Shown: in pieces, positions 54,791 through 64,000 of the stretch
Layout of the letters: each line of letters begins with the position of its first letter
Numbering within the stretch: position 1 is the first letter of the stretch
Assembly: GCF_020283565.1 (NCBI RefSeq)
Contig: NC_060064.1
Span: 6,904,001 to 6,968,000 of the forward strand
Direction of reading: 5' to 3'
Length of the DNA: 64,000 nt
Source of the DNA: Trifolium pratense
Taxonomy: Eukaryota; Streptophyta; Magnoliopsida; Fabales; Fabaceae
Program-made: the position numbers and the translations under genes
The notes under the pieces: generated by a model
Told to the model about the DNA's origin: nothing
Seen by the model: only the letters and a program-made list of their open reading frames with translations
Database searches by the model: none

Positions 54791-56820
54791 CTAACGTCGC
54801 GTAGATGGACCCCCAACATTTGGACAATTATTACGATTATGACCAGGTAGTCCACATAACCCGCAATTTTTTGGTTGTTTTGTAAAATCGTCCATTTCGG
54901 TTCGTATTCGAGTACTGTTTGGACGACCTTTTTTGGTTCTTTTCATTTCTTCATTTGCATATAGTTTGATGCCTTGGAAAGGGGGCAAGAAAGATTCGTT
55001 ACGGATGACTTGGAAAGATTCGTTGTAAACATTAGATACAGTAGAAACTTGGTACACTTCAGAGATATAGACTTGATAGTTTTGGTAAACACTAGAACAA
55101 GCAGCTATGACATGTGAACAAGGTAGATGTAAAGCTTGAAATCTACCACAGTCACAACACTTGTTAAGCAGATCAACCATGAAATGACCCATTAGTCGAC
55201 CCTCATTCGGGTGGACAGTTTCTTGAACGGAAAATGTATGACTTTGTCGGTCAAAGTGTGTGACTCTGTGACTGGTGGACTTCTTCGCCTCTTCATTAAT
55301 CATCTTCATACATTTTTCTGTATATTCTTGACCAGAATTTAAAACAACGTCCCATTTCTTTTCCCGTTTTACAAAAAAATCAACCAACTTGAAATAGGTT
55401 GAATTCACCAAAGCCGTAATAGGGAGATTTCGGGCACCCTTTAACACGGAGTTCATTGCCTCAGCGAGGTTGGTTGTCATGTGGCCCCAACGCATACCAT
55501 CATCATACGCCTGAGTCCATTTCGGTCTAGGTATATTGTCGACCCACCTCCCAGCCTCTAGATTTTCACGTCCAATTTCTCCGCGGTAGTACTCCAACGA
55601 TGACCTATTCATTGCGTATCCTATTTTGATCAAAAATTAAATGTCAAATATGATGTTAGCGATAATGAAAATGTAAATATTGTAGTAATAAGATTGAGAT
55701 TATTTATGTACCAAAAAAAAAAACTGAGATCATTACCCATATTGGTGACTTGTTTCTTAAGATCCATATCTTTGAACTTTCTCGAGAAATTTTGTGCGAT
55801 GTGTCGAACACAATACACATGTCTTGACGGAGGATCTAGCCAGCCATTTTCAGGATTTTTATATGCACTTTTTATTGACTCGTGTCTATCTGAAATCAAG
55901 CAAATTCCTCTTTGTGGTGTGACTTGTCTTCTCAGATTTTTCAAGAAAAAACTCCAGCCGTCCTTCGTCTCACCTTCCACTATAGCAAACGCGATGGGAA
56001 ATATATTGTCATTCCCATCTTGTGCAGTAGCCATCAACAATGTCCCTTTATATTTTCCATATAACCATGTTCCATCGACTTGAACAACTGGTTTGCAGTA
56101 TTTGAAACCTTTGATGCATGGATCGAATGCCCAAAAGAGACGATGGAAGATCCCAAAGTCATGCAATATATTACCATTTGCATCCACAGCTTGAAATGTC
56201 TCCATTTGTACAACAGTGTTTGGATTAAATGTTTGTAGTGCTATCAAGCACCGGGGAAGCTCTTGATAAGATGTTTCCCAATTCCCAAAAATCTCTTCGA
56301 TTGCCTTATTTTTTGCAATCCAAGCCTTTTTGTATGTTGTTGTATAATTAAACTTTTCTCGGATGTGAGCAATAATTAGATTCACCTTGATAGATGGATC
56401 CTTTTCAACAAGAGACTTAATACTTTCACATATGACATTGGAGTCGAGCTTGCGGTGATCCTGTGACAAGACAGAAGATGTGCATGTGTGACTTTCCAGT
56501 TTACCAATCACCCACTGTTTTCCGCTTCTTTTTCTCTCTGATGCAGTCAATCTGAATGAACATTGTGGCATTACACATTTAAGCATAATTCGGGTGGTGT
56601 CAGATTTCACAACCTCATAATCCAATCCTAAGTGATTAATATGGTATTGCCTGATTGCAAGACTACAATCTTTTTTGGAATGAAAATGTCTTCCAACTTC
56701 CAGATCACCATCAATTTGAAGTGTCGGTGTGTGACCAAATTCAGCATATTGATCAACATATGTCAAGTCCGTGCTTGTCATGTAGCTTGGTGGAACATAT
56801 GCTTCTGTTGTGGGAATCAT
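54791..56820 (-). CDS. Mutator-type (MULE/MuDR) transposase
   Basis: Two exons, 56820-55737 and 55620-54791 (GT...AG intron of 116 nt), give 637 aa in one frame. A MuDR DNA-binding-like region (about 35-170) contains C-x4-C and HTC residues. The MULE DDE core is complete: VDGTWL (D about 249), LISDRH (D about 311), a C-x2-H motif (YCVRHI) and NLAEAMN (E about 415). A SWIM zinc finger C-x-C-xn-C-x-H lies at about 515-530 and a CCHC knuckle (CGLCGLPGHNRNNC) near the C-terminus. Upstream of this ATG the same family appears to extend in another frame to 57143, but a one-base shift near 57085 and a TAA at about 56877-56879 interrupt it, so the native N-terminus may be damaged. The enzyme cuts and joins element ends in the nucleus. 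Confidence 0.85.
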
Positions 56821-58026
56821 TTCATCTTCAACATCGTCGTCTTCTTCGCCTTCACTATCATAAAATGAATGTTCAAGTTAATATGATTCATCTTCACTCT
56901 CATCACTGACTTCGGCTTCGTGAGGCTCCTCGGTTGGGTCGAGATTGACTTCGATATTGTTGGGTGGTTCAAATGATGATGGATAATTGTTAATTTGAGA
57001 AAATGATGGTTGGTAAGTGTTAATTTGAGAAGATGATGGGTCAAAATAGTGTTCCATAAATGTTGGTGTTTCTTGTGAAGGAAATTATTTCTACTGCTCA
57101 CTTTGATTTGTTTGGTTTCGTCACTTTCAAAATAAATACCCATATCATTTCTTTGAATTTATCCATTATAGTAGACATAGACAAACATGTTTGTTGCCAT
57201 GAAAAATAATGAGATATCTCTAAGGTAAAAATATGTTATGAAAATTAATGAAATATTTCTGTGATAAAACAAGTTGTGAAAGTGGGTTGTGAATTTTTTC
57301 TAAGTCCAAAATAGGTTTATATAATGCAACACAAATGTTAAAAGTTGTGAATTTTTTCTTCTCTCCTAGTGGTATTGCCTATAGTGTTCAACACGTAAGA
57401 ATATCTCTAAGAAAAATTAATCTCGTTCAGAATATCTCTGTCTCAGCTTCGTCTTGTTGAATCTGCTCAGGAATCTTGCCATCCCCCATGGCGGAATTCT
57501 AAAGGAAAACACAAAGGAATCTGACATAGGAATCTTGTTCAGGAATCTTGCCATCCCCCATGGCGGAATTCTAAAGGAAAACACCCTTTAACTGACGCAA
57601 GAATCTCTCTGCTTCGTCTTGTTGAGTCTTGCATGCTTTTTGAACAGAAATTGCCCAGGAAAAAAGCCATCCCACATGGCGGAGTTCTAAAGGAAAACAC
57701 AAGACAACAAAATTGCAGTCTTGCATGCGTGATCTGAAAAAGAATGCACACCTAAATACAGCTCATTGTTGCAGTAAAAAAAATAAATACAGCTCATTGT
57801 AATGCCTGACTGATTGATTATCACTGTATTGTTTCGTAAAAAAAAAATCAGTATATTGATAGTGTATTAATGTGTTAAATTATAACTGTATTAGATAAAT
57901 GTTAAATCTCTATAAATACTCCCTTCCTCTACACTTCTAAATCATTCACAACTCTTTTAATACTCTCTTCTTCTACCACTCTTCTCTTTTCCAAATTTAA
58001 ATATATAGAGTATTCTTTTAAACAAA
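56821..58026. other. intergenic middle of the MULE, with repeated hairpins
   Basis: Includes a degraded N-terminal extension of the transposase (56821-57143), then non-coding DNA. GCCATCCCCCATGGCGGAATT occurs at about 57480 and 57550 in a 70-bp tandem, GCCATCCCACATGGCGGAGTT at about 57668; a related TTCCGCC...GGCGGAA hairpin lies at 54535. Divergent promoters for both genes must lie here. Confidence 0.5.
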
Positions 58027-58031
58027 AATGG

Positions 58032-58456
58032 TGTTACCGATTTCCATGTGCAAGTTGGACTTCATGAACCCAACTTGGAGTCCCACATCGGAAGTAATGA
58101 ACCCGGTGTGAGGATTTATATAGGATTGGACAATCCTCCCCTTTGAACCATGGTTTTGAGGTGGAGTTAGGTTCAATCCGTATCAATTGGTATCAGAGCA
58201 AGTTCGATCCTTGGGCGCCGGGACCGAACGGGAAGAATGAACCCTATAAAAAGAAAGGGGAAGAATGAACCGTCGGGACGCCGGTTGTTCAGCGGGCGGA
58301 TTTGTTACCGATTTCCATGTGCAAGTTGGACTTCATGAACCCAACTTGGAGTCCCACATCGGAAGTAATGAACCCGGTGTGAGGATTTATATAGGATTGG
58401 ACAATCCTCCCCTTTGAACCATGGTTTTGAGGTGGAGTTAGGTTCAATCCGTTTCA
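58032..58456 (+). mobile_element. TRIM (miniature LTR retrotransposon)
   Basis: 425 bp. LTRs of 154 bp (58032-58185 and 58303-58456), TGTTACCG...TCA, differ at a single base (58182 A versus 58453 T). TGGTATCAGAGC, the initiator tRNA-Met primer site, starts two bases after the left LTR. A purine-rich tract precedes the right LTR. A perfect 5-bp duplication AATGG flanks it (58027-58031 and 58457-58461). It has no coding capacity. Confidence 0.95.
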
Positions 58457-58457
58457 A

Positions 58458-60592
58458 ATGGCCGATGAAATTTTATGGATGGGAGATAGTCATAGATCAA
58501 GACACATTGATTCTGAAGTAAATCATTTTATTTACACTATTTTTTAATTAATTTATTTATTATATTTATATCATATTAACTTTATTATTTATTTTGTAGG
58601 ATTATAAAATACTACGAAGTCGTGCGCATGCTATGGTTTATCCAGATGATCACTTATTACCGCTATTAGAAAATACCGGTTTTGAAGAGGTAATAAAATT
58701 AGGAACATGGAAAATAGACCCAAACTTAATCACTGCTTTGGTGGAACGGTGGAGACCCGAAACTCACACGTTTCATTTTCCAACGGGTGAAAGTACAGTC
58801 ATGTTGGAAGATGTTAGCATGTTGATCGGATTACCAGTTGACGGTATTGCAGTAACTGGATTCTCCGAATGGTATTATAAAGATTTTTGCGTTAATCAAT
58901 TGGGAAAAGTCCCCCCAGACAATGGTGGCAAGGGTAAGATAATCCCAAATACTTGGTTGAAAGACAATTTTTACGATTTGACCGCCAAATCGTCAAATCG
59001 GAAAAAACAACAATATTGTAGGGCATATATTCTTTTATTACTTGGTAGTGTTTTAATGTCCGATACTACGGGAAGCGGTATACATATGAAATATCTTGTA
59101 GCGTTAAGTGATTTAAGCAAAGTAAGAGAATATAGTTCGGGTTCGGCGTGTTTAGCATCGTTATACCATCAATTGTGCAAAGCATCAAAACATGGCGCTA
59201 CACAAATTGCAGGATGTATGATTCTGCTACAAACGTGGGCATGGACTCGCTTGCCATTTATCGCTCCTATTAGTCGTTACGAAATCAATTTTCCTTTGGC
59301 AAGAATGTAAGTATTTTTTTTTTGTTCAAATACACACACACAAATATATATATATATATAGCTAATATTTTTTTTTTGTCATATATATAGCTAATATATT
59401 ACTACTATATTTTGTCATATATTTTACATTAAACTAACTTCTAAAATATTTTTAGGTGGTGTGGTACGGGACACAATTATCTTAAAAGTCCTCTTCACAA
59501 AATATTTGACTATCGATCACGCATTGATCATATGTTAGAGGCAGATGTAATATTATATATCTTTCGATTTTTTAAGTTTATTTTTTTTAATAAATATTAA
59601 AGACTAACTATTAAATTTGATGTCAGTTTATTTGGAGGCCGTATCTTTTGTTCAATCATCAACCTCAACTTGCACAAAGTTGGATATGGAGTGCTACTAC
59701 TTTCCTGATATCTTTTGAAATTGTGGAAATGCACCAAACTGATCGAGTCAAACTTCAATTTGGATTCCCGCAAGAAATTCCACAACAACCAACCGACATG
59801 CGAGAGTACCACAGATTATCCTTGCGAAAACAAGTGGACACTTCGTGGGGGATAAAATGGAAAAATGAGATTGAAGATTGGAATCTTCGACACGCGCGTG
59901 TTTTAAATGGCGCAATGCGTTTCGAGGTTGAAGTTAAACCAGACTACAATTATATGTCTTGGTTTAGAGCCACTTTCACTCCTTTTCTTTCATCAACTCA
60001 ACAACTTCAAGACCCGCGCGTAGTTGAATTAATGCCAACTACATATCCATCACCACCCCCGCCAACCCAACAAAGCACGGAAGCTTTCTATACCCCTCTC
60101 CGTTCATCTCAACCACAACATCACATAGATACAACAAATCCATACACATTCACTCAAAACACCCAACACCACTACGCGTCCTCGTCGACATTTCAACCAT
60201 CCTCATCAACATTTCAACCATTTGAGTATCCACCGTCCCAAGAATACAACAATCCGTCAACATATCAACAATTCGGGTACCCACCACCACCACCACAACA
60301 TTTTGGGTTCCCGCCAACCGAACTCCAATTAGGGAATGATTTCGAAAATAACTTTCTCCGACAACTTGTCCATGAATCGAATACTAATCCAACTTGGATG
60401 AATTCAATGACTGAAATGTTGCAAGGTAGTCCTGCCATTCCACAATCTTCAGGACAAAATGCGAGATTTGATCTAAACACAAATGAAGACGAAGAAGAAC
60501 AAGACGAAGAAGAAGAAGAACCGGTTCTTCAATTGCAAACACGTCGCCGCTTGCCCCATCGAAATCGTCAACCTCCACCATGCGGCACTTAG
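58458..60592 (+). CDS. plant mobile domain (PMD) protein of the MULE
   Basis: Four exons with canonical borders and consistent phases: 58458-58517, 58600-59306, 59456-59546 and 59627-60592, giving 607 aa with no stop. The PMD domain (about 25-400) shows WRPETHTFHFPTGESTVMLE, VSMLIGLPVDG, a CRAYILLLLGSVL membrane-like helix, ASLYHQLC, WAWTRLP and FIWRPY. After it come a proline/glutamine/tyrosine-rich low-complexity tail (about 415-530) and an acidic run (EDEEEQDEEEEEP-like) before a basic C-terminus. The function in transposition is unknown; such proteins are often annotated as phosphatase 7 long-form homologues without the phosphatase. It is divergent from the transposase and inside the same terminal repeats. 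The start ATG lies in the right target duplication of the TRIM. Confidence 0.85.
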
Positions 60593-60887
60593 ATCAATAT
60601 CAATGCAAAATAATTGTATTTATGTTTTTTTATTAAATAAATAAAATATTTAAATGTTGAGTCTTCGATTTTTTTTTAGCAATGTCATTTTTTTTATTAA
60701 TAGATATTAATATTATTATTAATTTTAAAATAATTTTTTTATAATTTTTTGAAACAAGATTAAAATAATAAAAATAACATAATAAAACAAAACACGTGTG
60801 GCTTCGATTCGATGGTTTGTTACGCAAAGAAGAAGGAGGGAAAAAGGTTGTTTCATTCTCATTCATTCGTTGATTGGATTTGATTTG
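60593..60887. promoter_or_regulatory. PMD 3' end, MULE terminus and PGLP promoter remnant
   Basis: AT-rich 3' flank of the PMD gene, then the right terminal repeat of the MULE to 60792. A G-box CACGTG (60793-60798) follows immediately, then about 90 bp of leader to the PGLP ATG at 60888. Any further PGLP promoter sequence upstream would be MULE DNA. Confidence 0.5.
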
Positions 60888-63800
60888 ATGAGTTCGTCGT
60901 CGCAGCGTCTTTCAGTTAATAATTTGAAAGATCTATTTGATTCGGTCGAAGCTTTTCTCTTCGATTGCGATGGTAACTGTTTTTCATTTCTCTCTTTCAT
61001 TCTTCTTCTTCTTCTTCTTCTTCTTCTTCTTCACAGTTTCATTTCATTAACTCTCTCTCTATTATTTAGGTGTGATTTGGAAGGGTGATCAACTTATCGA
61101 TGGCGCTTCTCAAACTCTCCACATGCTTCGCTCCAAGGTAACTAACTAACTAACCAATCTTTTTCACTAAATTACCATTTCTCAATTAACAATCAAATTT
61201 ACTATTATTATTATTCTATTTAACTAGGCATGTTTGGATAAACACCTTATTTGCAGCTTACACCACAAACACTTATCATCATAATTTGTTACGTAAGCTA
61301 ATTCTATAGCAAACACAAAATAAAGTTACATTTTTTTCATAAGCTATAGTATATATTGGAGAACTTATGAAAATAAGTTGAAAAATGCTACCAAAGTTGT
61401 TTTTATAAGTTCTTCTAAATAGTCTCACAAAACTTATGTCAGTAGATGAACTCAGATAAGTTAATCCAGAGTCCACACAGCCGCTTAGTCTAACTAACTA
61501 ATTTAACTAATATTTAGACCACAGTTTTAAATGTTGTATGCATGTTTTGATGCAGCAAGAGGATATTTAAGTCAATATAAAGATTTTCATACGTTTTGAT
61601 GCATCTTTACTAAAGGATATTCTGATGGATGAACTAAATTGATTGATATTCCATAAACTTGAGAGATTAAATTGCCCGATCTTTATAAATTTGATATTTT
61701 TCGATCATTTTTTTCTTCCCTTTGAAAAAAATTGAATGCTTCTGTATTAATATTAATCTGCAATTTCTTTGTTAGGGGAAGAAGTTGGTGTTTGTCACCA
61801 ATAATTCCTGGAAGTCTAGGAGCCAATTCGCTGAAAAGTTCAAATCTTTGGGAATTTCTGTTTCCCCGGTTTGCTTCTCTTTCTATTTCAATTTCACGTT
61901 TTCTCATTTCTACTGTGCTTACAAGTAATCTTTTTTGTTTTACTTACAGGATGAGATATTCTCGTCGTCTTTTGCAGCTGCTATGTACTTGAAGGTCAAC
62001 AATTTCCCTACCCAAAAGAAGGTTCTTGCATTGCCTTCACTTGTTTCATTTTTTATGTTACCAACTAAACTAGTAGCCAATGGAGAATGGTGCATGCCAT
62101 GGCTTGGTTGGTTTACATAAAATGGTCACTGCATTGTACTATTTTTTAAAAACAAAAATAAAATTAAGTGATATATGTATATCTTTTTTTATAATTGAAC
62201 GTGAAAACATAAAAATATTTGCTTATATCGAATAGGGTCCCTAGTTTTCCGTTTGCTTTTAGATATTTCATGTCAAAATTAGTCACCTACCTGTATAGTG
62301 TATAGTGTATAGACTCGCTAATGTTACTACTCAATGTTCAGGTTTATGTGATTGGTGGGGATGGTATACTGGATGAGTTGCAGCTTGCTGGCTTCACGGC
62401 TTTTGGTGGTCCGGTAAGTCTTTATAAATAATAGTCTATCTCCTTTTGTTCCTTATTGAAATCGAATTACATGGTGTGTGAAGAGAAATTTAAGTGTCGT
62501 GTATGCATCCATTGTTGTTCTACCAGATTAGTTTTTTTACTTAAGTTATATTTCACTCAACGCTTTTGTTGTAATCTATGATTATTTTTTACCTTCATTG
62601 AATAGGAACTAATTAGGGGTAAGCAACATGTAATTGTGAATGTCTTTTTAGAAAAGAAACCCTTGCACAAACAGTTTTGCTCAATTAATCATGGAGTCTG
62701 TTAGGCTGCATTTTCTTAAGGAAAATACATGCTTCAAACAATGCACAGAGAGGAGTGAGTTTCACAGGATTGTTACTCAAGTTATTCTCACTGAAGCATT
62801 CAATAATTGCAGGGAGATGCAGATAAAACAATAGACTGGAAGCAGAGCGGAATTTTTGAACATGATAAGAGTGTAATGTAACACCTTGCCCGTTGTTACT
62901 TTGATTAACTTTGTTGAGATAGCTGCTTGCGGTTAACTGATTAGTTCACTTTTGCAGGTTGGAGCTGTAGTGGTTGGTATAGATCCAAAAATTAACTATT
63001 ACAAGCTCCAGTAAGAAAATATTTTCCTTTGTTCTTTTCTTGAGCACTTTATCTTGTGCTCCTTTTGTCTCAAAATATTTAGTTCAGAACCCTCGATGAC
63101 CTATAAATGTAAATTAATGTAGTCCCAAAAGAGTATTGATACTAGCAGAACTATACTCCACTTGCTAGTATAAGCTAAAGCATCCGCATTGCATTTTCTT
63201 TTGTTCAAGCTGACTTAACTTGAACTTCTAATGATTGTAATTTGGCCTCACTAACTAGTCCATGGAAGTTTTAAACCTTCTCTCAAATGTATGTTTACAT
63301 CAAAGATTTGTAAGGGTTGATTCGTGGAAGTTCACAACACTGCAAAATGTTATAGTTAACAAATCGCCTTTTGTTTTTTTAAGAATATTAATAATGTATT
63401 AAAGCAGTTTCTCAATAGTTAAATGAACCCGAAGAAGTTTTTTCTTGAAGTGATCGACTTAGAAAACAGTATACTGTAGGATAATAGGTAGATTTTTGTT
63501 TTCATCAAATTCATATAACTGTTCATGGCAGCATCTTCGTAAATTCTGATTAAACAAAAACATTGTTATCTAACAGGTATGGAACCCTTTGCATACGCGA
63601 AAATCCAGGATGCCTTTTCATTGCCACCAACCGTGATGCAGTTGGGCATATGACTCCTTCCCAAGAATGGCCTGGTCCTCTATTATATCCCATTTTATTC
63701 TTAAGCGGCGAAGATTTAATATGCAACTGGATTGTATGTCCTAATAATAATGTATAAAAATTGTATTTCAGGAGCTGGGTGTATGGTTGCGGCCGTGTGT

Positions 63801-64000
63801 GGATCAACCCAGAAGGAGCCTGTTGTAGTTGGGAAACCATCAACCTTTATGATGGACTTTTTACTTGAGAAGTAAGAAACTTAAATTCTTAAATTTGTTG
63901 ATTTTTGTCTACCGGGACTAGTTTTGTTTTACTTTATATTCTTCTCCTCTCGGAACATAACATACTATTTCAAGCAGATTCAATTTAAGTTGCTCCAAGA
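60888..64000 (+). CDS. PGLP2: phosphoglycolate phosphatase, cytosolic type (partial, 5' part)
   Basis: Exons with GT-AG borders: 60888-60972, 61070-61137, 61776-61868, 61950-62021, 62342-62413, 62813-62872, 62958-63010, 63577-63674, 63772-63871 and a tenth from 63978 running off the window. The joined frame has no stop and gives about 240 residues. HAD motif I is LFDCDGVIW (about 26-34); motif II follows as FVTNNSWKSR. Other landmarks are VIGGDGILDEL, VGAVVVGIDPKINYYKL, FIATNRDA and VVVGKPSTFMMDFLLEK of the C2-capped 4-nitrophenylphosphatase/PGLP family. There is no transit peptide, so it fits the cytosolic PGLP2 rather than the photorespiratory plastid PGLP1. It removes 2-phosphoglycolate and other toxic phosphates. 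The closing DxxxD motif lies beyond the window. Confidence 0.9.

Larger units (their letters stand above)
54614..60792. mobile_element. Mutator-like element with transposase and PMD genes
   Basis: Inverted sequences of about 88 bp close the element: 54614-54705 and 60704-60792 (AATAAAACAAAA outermost, then AACATAATAAAA-type, TTTTTTGAAACAAGATT and TAATATTATTATTAATTTTA). Inside are a minus-strand MULE transposase and a plus-strand PMD gene, transcribed divergently from a 1.2-kb middle that holds repeated GCCAT-N5-ATGGC hairpins and a TRIM. I could not find the 9-bp target duplication, so the outer limits are provisional. Its right end lies about 95 bp upstream of the PGLP start codon. Confidence 0.6.

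Noticed and set aside
58189..58200. TGGTATCAGAGC as a second viral primer site
   Set aside because: It follows a 154-bp LTR and belongs to a TRIM, not to the pararetrovirus.

Overview
This is eukaryotic nuclear plant DNA: AT-rich, with intron-containing genes and many nested transposons. The protein families (phosphoglycolate phosphatase, plant mobile domain proteins, Mutator-type transposases, a soymovirus-like pararetrovirus) and the tRNA-derived SINEs point to a eudicot, most likely a legume. The species call is an inference from repeat style only.

Layout. 1-7 kb: Helitron-type ends, a Stowaway MITE, a palindromic Harbinger MITE and a diverged direct duplication. 7-10 kb: copy 1 of a duplicated block carrying a 146-aa protein that resembles the N-terminal plug region of the spliceosomal helicase Brr2, then a 1.5-kb inverted repeat with SINEs. 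11.8-14.7 kb: a single-exon ORF for the C-terminal helicase cassette of Brr2 only. 15-21.6 kb: MITEs, a Pack-MULE-like element and a Helitron-like element filled with a degenerate minisatellite. 21.7-29.3 kb: one genome-equivalent of an endogenous caulimovirid with a soymovirus-like gene order and all main ORFs open. 29.3-36.4 kb: non-coding, with a hairpin-rich 100-bp tandem array, a foldback element, a solo LTR and SINEs. 36.46-40.40 kb: a young LTR retrotransposon that keeps gag and an antisense ORF but has lost most of pol. 40.7-42.8 kb: a DEAD-box helicase pseudogene. 43.8-44.5 kb: a GET2/CAML-like tail-anchor receptor gene. 44.9-46.6 kb: copy 2 of the Brr2-plug block. 47-51 kb: a decayed plant-mobile-domain (PMD) element surrounded by a repeated 20-nt palindrome. 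51-53 kb: a 174-bp satellite interrupted by a MITE, then a long (TA)n tract. 54.6-60.8 kb: a Mutator-like element with divergent transposase and PMD genes; a TRIM sits exactly at the PMD start codon. 60.9-64.0 kb: the 5' part of a host phosphoglycolate phosphatase (PGLP2-type) gene.

Only a few genes look like ordinary host genes: the PGLP, the GET2-like gene, and possibly the Brr2-derived ORFs. Most of the rest is mobile DNA. The most notable items are the nearly intact endogenous pararetrovirus, the split Brr2 pieces (two copies of the N-terminal plug flanking a C-terminal-cassette ORF) and a dispersed family of 20-nt palindromes with fixed 6-8-6 geometry confined to non-coding DNA around the PMD element and the duplicated blocks.
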